A stretch of DNA of 64,000 nt from Pelagibaculum spongiae (GTDB taxonomy: Bacteria > Pseudomonadota > Gammaproteobacteria > Enterobacterales > Pelagibaculaceae), in NCBI RefSeq assembly GCF_003097315.1, contig NZ_QDDL01000001.1, positions 1,240,001 through 1,304,000 on the forward strand, read 5' to 3'. Below, piece after piece: positions 23,543 to 32,384 of this stretch. Position numbers and translations under genes: made by a program. Numbering within the stretch: position 1 is the first letter of the stretch; each line of letters opens with the position of its first letter. The notes below the pieces were generated by a model. That model was given only the letters and a program-made list of their open reading frames with translations. It had not been told where the DNA came from and ran no database searches.

Positions 23543-26236
23543 ATGGATCAGATGTACAAACAAAAGCCATTGCGAGTTCAACAGAAAACTCAAAATGAGC
23601 AAACTGATAAACCACAAACACCAGCAGATAGCTGCCTGAAAGATAGCCTACCTGCTAGCGCCAGCTGTGCCGATGTTAATTCAAATGAAATCGATTCAAT
23701 TGCAGCTATAGCGACAAATACAACGACAACCAGCACTGCAAAAGCCAAAAAATTCGCTCGAGCAATTCCCAGCCGTGGTCAATATTCAGAAGCAGCCAGA
23801 CAAAAACGCCTAGCTTTTATTCGCAAGCAAACTCACCGCCCGTTACCCGGCATCGGCATTACCCAATATAAAGCCGAGTCTTTAAGCAATAATATCGAAG
23901 CATTAATCGGTTCGGTCGAAGTGCCCTTAGGCTTAGCTGGGCCGCTTAAATTTACCGGTGAAAAAGCTAGCGGGACCTATTACGCACCACTTGCTACTTC
24001 TGAAGGTGCTTTGATTGCATCGGTTACCCGCGGTGCTCTGGCGCTGACTCGAGCTGGCGGTGTTACCACCCATGTAATGGAACAACGGATGACTCGAGTG
24101 CCGGTTTTCCATTTTCATAATATGGCTGATGCCCGTCGTTTTTGTCATTGGTTGCCATTACAGCGAGAGCAACTGCAACAGGTGATTGGCAAAAAATCTG
24201 CTTATGCCAAATTAATTGAAATTGACCCTCAATTAAGTGGCCGCACGGTTCATGCTCACTTTGTATTCGCCACTGGTGATGCATCGGGGCAAAATATGAC
24301 CACCAGTTGCAGTTGGCAGGCATGCTTGTGGATATCTCGACAGTGTCAGCAATCTAGCGATATGATTCTCAATGATTTTCATATTGATGGTAATATGTCG
24401 AGTGATAAGAAAGTCTCTTGGCAGTCTTATATCAAAGGCCGGGGTTGTCGGGTTCAAGCAGAAGCTTTTATTCCTGAATCCGTTTTAAAATCGATTTTAA
24501 AAATATCTGCTGCAGAACTGGTTCGCGGCTACGGTATTGCTGTATCTGGCGCATTAAGAACCGGTATGGTCGGCATGAATATTAATGTCGCCAATGTTAT
24601 CGGTGCCATGTTCAGCTCACTAGGACAAGACATTGCCTGCACCCATGAATCATCGCTAGCTCATTTACATATCGAGCCACAACAAATTACTAATAATGAT
24701 GGCAAGCTGGTTGACGGTGTTTACGTCAGCATGCAATTACCTTCGTTGGTGATAGGTACCGTTGGCGGCGGAACATCTCTGCCACAGCAGCAAGAGTGTT
24801 TGCAAATACTCGACTGTTCCGGGCCAGGAAAAACCGCCCGCTTGGCTGAAATTATTGCTGGTTATTGTTTGGCGCTGGACTTATCAACACTCTCGGCAAT
24901 GACGGTTGGCCATTTTGCTGATGCCCATGAACGGCTTGGCCGAAATAAACCGGTCAATCATTTAAAATCTTGCGAATTAAATCAGTCATTTTTTCAGGCG
25001 ATGTTTAATCATGCAGCAATCGCTTCAAAAACATCATTAGAAAAAATAACCCAACTGAAAAGTTTCAATATTATTGAACAAAGCCAAGCTTCCGATTCAA
25101 TTGTTTGTGAGTTCACTGCGCATAAACAAAACAAATTACTGGGTTTGATTCCGGTTGATTTAACTATTTTTAATAACATTAATAACGTCAGTAACAATGC
25201 TTCGCAGCAGGATAATGTTTCTAAGCAGACTGTTGCAGCAATGCTCAAATTAAAACCATCAACTCGCGATGCGCTAGATACCTTGCATACCGTTGCTTTG
25301 TGTTCAGACCCACAATTGGCAAAGCTGATTGATAAATACGAAGAATATAGTTTCTTTCAACGCTGTGACGATCGAGAAATTGCACTGTACCAACTGCAAC
25401 ATAAAGAATTCACCTCGATCAGCCCAAAGCTTTATGGCTTGTGGCAAGACAACAGTCGCCAAGGCTGTGCAGTATTAATGGAAAGGCTGCAAGGGCTAGA
25501 TCTGTTTAATGCAGTGGATCGACCACAAGATTGGCATGATCTACATATCCAAACGGCGATTGATGGCATTACTCCATTTCACGGCCGCTACCTTTCAAAT
25601 AATAATGACAAAAAACATTCTGAGCTGGCCAAGTTGTGTTTGCAAAATTCCGACAGAAATTCGATGCACGCACAAAAAGAGTTATTTATTGCATTACAAC
25701 AATTAATTTCTGATGAATTTCCACACTGGTTTGATCACCAGCAAACCGCTTGGCTGACTCAATGCATTGAACGGTTGTCAGATTGGTGGCCGAAGCTTGA
25801 ACAGTTGCCGCACACTTTAATTCACGGTGATTTCAACCCGAGAAATATTGCTTTTCGAAATAACTTAAAAACCGATAATTCTATAGGATTATGTTGCTGG
25901 GACTGGGAGTTAAGCTGCTGGCACCTGCCACAAAGAGACTTGGTAGAACTGTTGCTTTATTGCATGGAAAGCAAAAAAATCACCCAACAAAGCCTCGAGT
26001 ATTGGAGCGAATACCAACGGCAAACACTATCAGTAGCCAGCAACCAACAGTTGGATAAACAAAGTTGGAATGCCGGTTTTTATTACGCCATTTTCGACTT
26101 TGCAATTAACCGTTTCGCCTTTTCTGCCTTAGCTCATAATTTACGCGATTATCCGTTTATGGAGCGGCTGGCAGACAACTTATCTAAAGTGATTGTTTTA
26201 CTGCAACAGCAGTCATTGCTGGAGGAATTATCATGA
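23543..26236 (+). CDS. HMG-CoA reductase fused to an APH-type kinase domain
   Basis: 897 aa. After about 75 low-complexity residues comes a complete class I-type HMG-CoA reductase (about 78-490): VEVPLGLAGPL, ATSEGAL (catalytic Glu154), TGDASGQNM, DGNMSSDKK (Lys289), GQDIA (Asp363), GTVGGGTSLPQQQECL and GHFADAHERLGR (His462). A linker leads to an aminoglycoside-phosphotransferase fold (about 590-890) with VLMERLQG, HGDFNPRN (Asp763) and CCWDWE (Asp787). The first half should reduce HMG-CoA or a related acyl-CoA to an alcohol with NADPH. The kinase could phosphorylate that product or a lipid partner; this is inference. The stop overlaps the next start (ATGA), so the two are translationally coupled. 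Confidence 0.9.
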   Translation: MDQMYKQKPLRVQQKTQNEQTDKPQTPADSCLKDSLPASASCADVNSNEIDSIAAIATNTTTTSTAKAKKFARAIPSRGQYSEAARQKRLAFIRKQTHRPLPGIGITQYKAESLSNNIEALIGSVEVPLGLAGPLKFTGEKASGTYYAPLATSEGALIASVTRGALALTRAGGVTTHVMEQRMTRVPVFHFHNMADARRFCHWLPLQREQLQQVIGKKSAYAKLIEIDPQLSGRTVHAHFVFATGDASGQNMTTSCSWQACLWISRQCQQSSDMILNDFHIDGNMSSDKKVSWQSYIKGRGCRVQAEAFIPESVLKSILKISAAELVRGYGIAVSGALRTGMVGMNINVANVIGAMFSSLGQDIACTHESSLAHLHIEPQQITNNDGKLVDGVYVSMQLPSLVIGTVGGGTSLPQQQECLQILDCSGPGKTARLAEIIAGYCLALDLSTLSAMTVGHFADAHERLGRNKPVNHLKSCELNQSFFQAMFNHAAIASKTSLEKITQLKSFNIIEQSQASDSIVCEFTAHKQNKLLGLIPVDLTIFNNINNVSNNASQQDNVSKQTVAAMLKLKPSTRDALDTLHTVALCSDPQLAKLIDKYEEYSFFQRCDDREIALYQLQHKEFTSISPKLYGLWQDNSRQGCAVLMERLQGLDLFNAVDRPQDWHDLHIQTAIDGITPFHGRYLSNNNDKKHSELAKLCLQNSDRNSMHAQKELFIALQQLISDEFPHWFDHQQTAWLTQCIERLSDWWPKLEQLPHTLIHGDFNPRNIAFRNNLKTDNSIGLCCWDWELSCWHLPQRDLVELLLYCMESKKITQQSLEYWSEYQRQTLSVASNQQLDKQSWNAGFYYAIFDFAINRFAFSALAHNLRDYPFMERLADNLSKVIVLLQQQSLLEELS

Positions 26237-29073
26237 CCTATAAAAACACCGATGCTTCAGCGATTGATCAGCCAAACATTGTCACCAGTCAGCAAGCTGC
26301 ATCACTAAACCCACTGCAATTAGGCGGCAAGGCCGATAACCTAGCATGGTTAGATCGAAATGGTTTTATGGTGCCTGATTTTAGAATCATCACTTGCGAT
26401 GCATTGGCTGAATTATTTGTACTGTCTGGTGAAATAAAACATCAGTTGAATCAATTAAAAAATCTTTCGTTAATGGATAAGCGACAACAAGCTCAGCAGG
26501 TTGAAACCGTTTCAAAGCAGGTGAATCAGCTGATTATGCAAAGTGCTTTTGATCCGGAAATTGAACAACAACTCGCAGAGCAAATAGATGAATTATTACA
26601 AGCCAGTGAACATGGCTTGTCGGTGCGATCATCTGCTGTCGGTGAAGACAGCGCCAGTGCTTCGTTTGCTGGTCAGTTGGAATCGTTGCTATTTCAGAAA
26701 ACTGCGCCACAAGTTTTTGATGCAATTCGCCAAGTATATTTGAGCGCTTTTGCACCTAGAGCACTTTTGTATCGACTGCAACATAAGCTACCGCTGAATG
26801 AAGCCAGAGCGGCAATCATTCTACAAACCATGATTGACTCTGAATCGGCCGGAGTAATTTTTACTGCGAATCCCGCCAATGGAAATCGCAAACAAATGCT
26901 GATTTCCGCTACTTTTGGTCAGGGTGAAGGTGTGGTTTCGGGTGAAGGTGATTGTGATGAATTTACGATTGGTCATAGTGCCCAGACTAATGATAAAAAT
27001 AATCTTGAAGAAGTTATTTCACATCGCATCGAAAACAAACAATTCAGTATTGGTAAAGTCAGCACTGGCGAAAGCAGTCATGGTAAAGATCAGGGCGGTA
27101 CTGAAACTCGAGCGCTTGATCCATTATTAACCGATAAAAGCTGCCTCGATGACCAACAAATTATTCAGCTACGCGATCAAGCATTAAAAATTGCTCAATT
27201 AAAGCAATCACCACAAGATATCGAATGGTGTTTTGCTAACCAGCAATTATATATTTTGCAAACACGGCCCGTCACTTCTTTGCCTGCCCATAGCGAAGAA
27301 CAAGCCAATCCGATTGTTTGGGATAACTCTAATATTCAAGAGTCATACTGTGGGGTAACAACGCCACTAACCTACAGCTTTGCCCTGCGAGGCTACTCCA
27401 CGGTTTATCAGCAGACTTATCGTTTGCTTGGACTGTCAGAAAAAAATATCTCGAAAATGCGACCCGCATTAACTAGCTTGCTGGGGTTAATTCACGGCCG
27501 AATTTATTACAACATTAATAATTGGTATCGTGCGCTACTCATATTACCTGGCTTTGAAGTGAATAAAGCCGATATGGAACGCATGATGGGCTTGCAAGAT
27601 CCGGTCGATCTGGTTGAAGAAAACCAGCAATCTCTGGCTAAAAAACTAGCTAATTTACCCAGGAAAATCTGGTGCCTTGGTCGCTTACTTTATGGTTTTA
27701 AAACCATCGACAGCCGCGTTGCTAAATTCCGCGATCATTTTGAATCGGTCTACGCCACGGTTGATCGCAATGCCTTGCACACCATGAGTATTAGCGAGCT
27801 GATGGCATTAATTGATCACTTGCAGAGTGAATTGATGGACCGCTGGCAAACACCGATCATTAACGACTTTAACGTAATGATGATGAATGGAAAGGTGCAT
27901 CGCTGGCTTGGCAAGTTGGATTTGGAAAATCCTGAATTGATACAGAATAATTTAATGTCAGGTGAAGAGGGCATTGAAAGTACCGAACCTACCAAGTTCC
28001 TGTTGCGATTATGCGACCAAGTGCGGCAAAATCCAGCAACCCGAAAGTTAATTGAAACCACAGACAAACACCGCCTGCTTGATTGCTTACAAATTGCTGA
28101 CCCTGAGGTTTATCTACAATGTCAGGAATATATCGAGCGCTATGGTGATCGCTGCATGGGTGAACTGAAGCTTGAATCAATTACCTTGCGCCAAGATGCG
28201 TCATTTATTTTTTCAGTCATGAAGAACTTCTTATCTCGTGATGATCTGACGTTAGACAATCTCAGCCAGCGTGAACAACAGTTTAGAACTCAAACTGAAA
28301 AAGAAATAAAACTCAATATGAATGCCAAGCTCGGCACGGCACAATGGGGAAAGTTTTATTCTGACCTAGTGAAGCTACGTGCTGCGGTTAAAAACCGTGA
28401 AAACATGCGCTTAGCCAGAACAAGAGCCTTTGGCTTGATGCGTGATATTTATGCAGAAATTGGCCAACAATTGGCGCTGTATAAGGTGTTAGATGACCAA
28501 AGAGATGTATTTTATTTAACCGTCGATGAGTTAGATAGCTGTATGGAAGGAAAATCTGTTTCTAGCGACTGGAAAGCATTAACTTCTGCCCGTAAGCAAG
28601 AATACCAAGCTTATCAGCAGCAGGAAATTCCTCATCATTTCCATACCAACGGCCCAGTATATTTTAATAACCAATATTTATATCCATTTGAACAGCCAGC
28701 CAACCAAGACGACCTCCATTCACTATCAACTCAGCAATTGTCTGGTATCGGCTGCTACCCTGGCAAGGTTCAAGCTCAAGTTCGCAAAATATTCTCACCC
28801 GACGACGAGTTAAATCTCAATGGGAAAATTTTGTGTACCGTGAGAACCGACCCAGGTTGGGCACCATTATTTCCTACCTGTTCTGGCTTATTGGTAGAGC
28901 GCGGATCAACTCTTTCTCATTCTGCTGTGGTGGCCCGGGAATTGGGCATACCTGCGATTGTTAATATACCGGGGTTAACGCAAAAAATTGCCGATGGCGA
29001 GCAAGTGATTATGGATGGTGCCAGTGGAATCATCGACCGATTGGATGTGCCGCAAGAAAAAGCGAGCGCTTAA
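26233..29073 (+). CDS. PEP-synthase/rifampicin-phosphotransferase-like dikinase
   Basis: 946 aa. The N-terminal ATP-grasp (PEP/pyruvate-binding) domain (about 25-345) has GGKADNLAWL and GLSVRSSAVGEDSASASFAGQ, ending QDIEWCFANQQLYILQTRPVT. A middle region (about 360-810) would bind the acceptor. The C-terminal swivelling domain has SGIGCYPGKVQA and GSTLSHSAVVARELGIPA, with the phospho-carrier His at about 896. This three-domain plan is that of rifampicin phosphotransferase and PEP synthase: ATP gives its beta-phosphate to the His and then to a substrate. The acceptor here is unknown, perhaps an alcohol made by the neighbours. It overlaps the upstream gene by 4 bp. Confidence 0.88.
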   Translation: MTYKNTDASAIDQPNIVTSQQAASLNPLQLGGKADNLAWLDRNGFMVPDFRIITCDALAELFVLSGEIKHQLNQLKNLSLMDKRQQAQQVETVSKQVNQLIMQSAFDPEIEQQLAEQIDELLQASEHGLSVRSSAVGEDSASASFAGQLESLLFQKTAPQVFDAIRQVYLSAFAPRALLYRLQHKLPLNEARAAIILQTMIDSESAGVIFTANPANGNRKQMLISATFGQGEGVVSGEGDCDEFTIGHSAQTNDKNNLEEVISHRIENKQFSIGKVSTGESSHGKDQGGTETRALDPLLTDKSCLDDQQIIQLRDQALKIAQLKQSPQDIEWCFANQQLYILQTRPVTSLPAHSEEQANPIVWDNSNIQESYCGVTTPLTYSFALRGYSTVYQQTYRLLGLSEKNISKMRPALTSLLGLIHGRIYYNINNWYRALLILPGFEVNKADMERMMGLQDPVDLVEENQQSLAKKLANLPRKIWCLGRLLYGFKTIDSRVAKFRDHFESVYATVDRNALHTMSISELMALIDHLQSELMDRWQTPIINDFNVMMMNGKVHRWLGKLDLENPELIQNNLMSGEEGIESTEPTKFLLRLCDQVRQNPATRKLIETTDKHRLLDCLQIADPEVYLQCQEYIERYGDRCMGELKLESITLRQDASFIFSVMKNFLSRDDLTLDNLSQREQQFRTQTEKEIKLNMNAKLGTAQWGKFYSDLVKLRAAVKNRENMRLARTRAFGLMRDIYAEIGQQLALYKVLDDQRDVFYLTVDELDSCMEGKSVSSDWKALTSARKQEYQAYQQQEIPHHFHTNGPVYFNNQYLYPFEQPANQDDLHSLSTQQLSGIGCYPGKVQAQVRKIFSPDDELNLNGKILCTVRTDPGWAPLFPTCSGLLVERGSTLSHSAVVARELGIPAIVNIPGLTQKIADGEQVIMDGASGIIDRLDVPQEKASA

Positions 29074-29392
29074 AGATTACCTGCCCAGCATGGTAAGGCT
29101 TAACTCACATTGTTGGGTGCGCCTACAGGCTTACCCAACCTACTTCTGGTTTAGAGTGAATTAAAAACCCGAGGTCAATTTAATGGGTTGGCTTGGTGTT
29201 AATTAAAAATTTGATATTGATTTAATGAAAACCAAATGGTTTTCGTAGCCTGGGTAAGCCTACGGCGCACCCGGGAACCAAGGGTTCGGACTGGATAAAT
29301 ATTTGTAGGCACAGCCGAACTCATATGTTTTGTTTCAGCTGATTAATGTAACACCAGACGCAACGGTTAACACCAAGATTAAGAGAGCCAAG
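29074..29392. other. Gap inside the six-gene locus, occupied by a palindromic repeat pair
   Basis: The 319 bases between the dikinase and the acyltransferase gene consist mainly of the inverted repeat pair at 29110-29280. No separate promoter is obvious. The first in-frame codon that could start the next gene (TTG at 29330) has no ribosome site. Confidence 0.5.
29110..29280. repeat. BIME-like inverted pair, family 2, copy A
   Basis: TTGGGTGCGCCTACAGGCTTACCCAA at 29113-29138 is matched in inverse by CCTGGGTAAGCCTACGGCGCACCCGGG at about 29249-29275, about 110 bases apart. TTTAATGAAAACCAAATGGTTTTCGTAGCC precedes the second arm. The same design recurs at 56350-56475. Confidence 0.85.
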
Positions 29393-30622
29393 ATGGACGT
29401 AGCGAACAAACCACAGCATCTAGTAAAACAGAAAACAAAGCCCGTAGCAGAATTGCTGCAGGTTTATCATGACTGGCAGCCAGAATATGGATTGCCTGAA
29501 GGTTTTATGGGTGAAGATGATTCTGCCGATCAGTTGCGCTGGTTATTTTCTTCAGACAATCCGTGGTTTAAACTGGGAAAATGCACTATTTTATTGTCTG
29601 ATTCTGACGGGGGTGGAGATGAGGATAGCGATCAAACGTTAGATAATAAACCGACTGAAACATTTCGGTTGGTGATATTTATTCATCCTCAGGTTAGATT
29701 TTTTCGCCCTAATACTGCCTATTTTGGATTTTGGCGAACCACCAATAATCCATCGCTCAACCGGCAAGCATTTCTGCTGGCTAGCCAGTGGTTAAAACAT
29801 CAAAAACAACAGCAATTAGTCGGCCCGATCAATTTCAATAGTTTTGGCAGTTACCGGTTGCAGCTAGATGATTTTAACGGCAATAACTTTGCTGGCGAAC
29901 CCAGTAATCCCGCCTATTATGCGCAACTATTAATCAATGCGAAATTTGATAGTAAACCGTGTAATTTATATCAAAGCCAATTTGTTAAACTTGGCGGAAA
30001 GCCACCGCAAGCATCGATTGAAAAATTACAGCAATTGGATAAATCATTAGGCAATGATTTTTTGTTAGAACAATTAACTGAACCCGTTTGGTTAGAGCAA
30101 TCGGTCGAATTTCATCAAATAACTGAGATGGTTTTTTCTAACAACCCGGCATATCAGCACATTGACAGTAATAGCTTCTTTCAAATGGTCAGCAAGCCAT
30201 TAGCTAAGCGCTTTTGTCAGCACTGTTCTTTGATTGTTCGAGATAAAAAAGATCAGTTAATAGTCGCTGCCTATTTAGTATTTCCTGATTGGAGTCAATT
30301 AACAACGAGTAATCCAAGCGCTGAAAGCATCAGGAAGCCACTTGAAGATATCGATTTCCAGCGTGATTTTAAATACTTAAAGTCACCTACAGCGATTATA
30401 AAAACTGCTGGTACGCTTGTTCAATTCCAAGGTAAAGGCTTAATGAGCTGGATGAACTTATCAGCATCTATCAACATGCATCGCTATTATCATCAGCTAA
30501 TCGGCGCACTGGCTAGCGCAGATAATCCTTCATTAAAACTAGTGCCACGACTAACTAATAGTGAAAAAACAGGCAATATAATCAGGGAGCGGCAATATGG
30601 TCTATTCAGTAAACAGCTCTAA
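29393..30622 (+). CDS. GNAT-like acyltransferase of uncharacterised type
   Basis: About 409 aa from the ATG at 29393 (AGAGAG upstream); an earlier TTG start lacks a ribosome site. The middle (about 75-175) reads FFRPNTAYFGFWRTTNN, then QQLVGPINFNSFGSYRLQLDDFNG. That resembles large GNAT-type proteins in which GP-hydrophobic-NFS and YNP-type motifs line an acyl-CoA-type site; NPAYYAQLLINAKFDSKPCNLY fits the same pattern. Fold assignment is therefore tentative. The gene overlaps the AMP ligase gene by 26 bp, so it belongs to the operon. Confidence 0.6.
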   Translation: MDVANKPQHLVKQKTKPVAELLQVYHDWQPEYGLPEGFMGEDDSADQLRWLFSSDNPWFKLGKCTILLSDSDGGGDEDSDQTLDNKPTETFRLVIFIHPQVRFFRPNTAYFGFWRTTNNPSLNRQAFLLASQWLKHQKQQQLVGPINFNSFGSYRLQLDDFNGNNFAGEPSNPAYYAQLLINAKFDSKPCNLYQSQFVKLGGKPPQASIEKLQQLDKSLGNDFLLEQLTEPVWLEQSVEFHQITEMVFSNNPAYQHIDSNSFFQMVSKPLAKRFCQHCSLIVRDKKDQLIVAAYLVFPDWSQLTTSNPSAESIRKPLEDIDFQRDFKYLKSPTAIIKTAGTLVQFQGKGLMSWMNLSASINMHRYYHQLIGALASADNPSLKLVPRLTNSEKTGNIIRERQYGLFSKQL

Positions 30623-32384
30623 CTCTGATAAAACTGTCGCAGATAACTATCTCGACAAGCGTGATAAGAAAAATAATTCGTCGGCACCAAGCAGCTATAA
30701 AAACGTCGATAAGTTAGCACAACAAGCGAACCGTCAAGCAAATCGACGGCAACAAAAGCAGCAGTTAGAGAATTCTGATCCCGGTAAAGCACCAGGCAAA
30801 CAGATAAAATCAGCATCCATTAGTGCCGAAAATAATGTGGCACGCTTATTAGTCGAACAGGCAATGCGTCAGCCTGAGTCACCGGCGATGATTTTACCCG
30901 GCCAAGCACCGATTAAATTTGGTCATTTATTAGCACATGCTGCGATGTGGCAAAAAGAGCTATTACTGAGTTATAAGCCTGGCGACCGGATTGTTTTATT
31001 AGTGTTACCCGGCATTGAACTATACAGTTTGCTATTGGCAATTCTTGCCAGTGGTATGAGCGTTGTTTTTATTGATCCGTCAATGGGCAAACTTAAAATG
31101 CTGCGGGCAATTAAACGCAGTAAAGCCAAGGCAATCATCAGTTATCAGCGGCTACTTAAATACAAAATATTTGTACCTGATTTATGGATGATTGATTGCA
31201 TTTCGATCGACCAGTCGCCTTGGTCAAAATTAACGCCCGCTGATGACAAACAACAACCAGCCATTGTTCCGGTTGCCAGAGAATTCTCTGCATTAATTAG
31301 CTGGACCTCAGGAACCACTGGAAATCCCAAAGGCGCTATTCGCCAGCATTTACATTTACAAGCACAACACATGGCATTACATAACCACTGGCATGAACAC
31401 CCCGGTGAAGTGGTTCTCAGTGGCATGCCGGTTATGGCGCTGCATTTTATGGTTTGCGGCTGCTGTACCTTACCACCCGATATTGATTTATCTAATCCAC
31501 AAGCCGATGCAGAAAAAGTAGTACGACAAATTCGCGAGCATCGAGTCCGTCGAATTATTAGTTTTCCCGCATTATTAGAACGATTAGCCAAAACTCTGGA
31601 AGCACAAAATACCGTAATTCCCGGTGTTGCCTATATCGGCATTGGCGGTTCGCCTGTGTCACAAAAGCTGTGCATGCGACTGGAAAAAGTATTTCCTCTA
31701 GCCAGAGTTGAAGTGGTTTATGGCTCAACCGAAGCCGAGCCCATCGCCTTTGTTACCGCTAGCGATTGGCTTTCTGAATTCCCATCCCAAGGCTATTTAG
31801 TTGGCCGCCCAGTTTCAGAAACCCTGCTGGCAATTGTACCGACAGAAACCCAATTAAAATCTGGTGAGCAGGTATTGCAAGCCAGTTTAGGCACTAATCA
31901 GTTAGGTGAAATATTGGTATGCGGCCGCCATGTGTTAAATGGTTATCTCAATGATGTTAAAGCAACCGCTGAAAATAAATTATTTTGTGATAATGGTTTT
32001 TGCTGGCATAAAACCGGTGACACGGGTTACCTCGACGCGCGAGGCAGGCTCTGGCTAACTGGACGAGAAAAGCAGCGAGTATTTAGTGATGGTCGAATGG
32101 TTGATGTTTACCCAATTGAGTCTGAAGCAGAAAATTTACCCGGAATTGCCCGCGCTATTTTGGTACAACAGTCGGCGCGAAAATACCCATTAATGGTGCT
32201 CGAATCAGAAAACAAGAATATTCCCCAGGCAAGCATATCTCTATTGGAACAATTATTAATTCGAACCGGTTTTGCCGATGCTCGAGTATTGGTACATCCG
32301 TCTATTCCAATGGATAGCCGCCACCACAGTAAAGTAGACAGAAAGGCAATTTTACAATGGAGCAAAACCCATCCCAAACGGTAA
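30597..32384 (+). CDS. AMP-dependent ligase, OleC-like
   Basis: 595 aa. A charged, low-complexity N-terminus of about 80 residues is followed by an adenylate-forming enzyme. The P-loop SWTSGTTGNPKGA (about 235-247), VVYGSTEAEPIA (about 372-384) and HKTGDTGYLDARGRLWLTGR are in the expected order. The C-terminal Lys is in DSRHHSKVDRKAI. VLSGMPVMALHF and the VDxRHxxK-type ending are reminiscent of OleC, which turns beta-hydroxy acids into beta-lactones. An ordinary acyl-CoA or acyl-AMP ligase is the alternative. The start at 30597 has a GGGAG ribosome site inside the preceding gene. Confidence 0.85.
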   Translation: MVYSVNSSNSDKTVADNYLDKRDKKNNSSAPSSYKNVDKLAQQANRQANRRQQKQQLENSDPGKAPGKQIKSASISAENNVARLLVEQAMRQPESPAMILPGQAPIKFGHLLAHAAMWQKELLLSYKPGDRIVLLVLPGIELYSLLLAILASGMSVVFIDPSMGKLKMLRAIKRSKAKAIISYQRLLKYKIFVPDLWMIDCISIDQSPWSKLTPADDKQQPAIVPVAREFSALISWTSGTTGNPKGAIRQHLHLQAQHMALHNHWHEHPGEVVLSGMPVMALHFMVCGCCTLPPDIDLSNPQADAEKVVRQIREHRVRRIISFPALLERLAKTLEAQNTVIPGVAYIGIGGSPVSQKLCMRLEKVFPLARVEVVYGSTEAEPIAFVTASDWLSEFPSQGYLVGRPVSETLLAIVPTETQLKSGEQVLQASLGTNQLGEILVCGRHVLNGYLNDVKATAENKLFCDNGFCWHKTGDTGYLDARGRLWLTGREKQRVFSDGRMVDVYPIESEAENLPGIARAILVQQSARKYPLMVLESENKNIPQASISLLEQLLIRTGFADARVLVHPSIPMDSRHHSKVDRKAILQWSKTHPKR

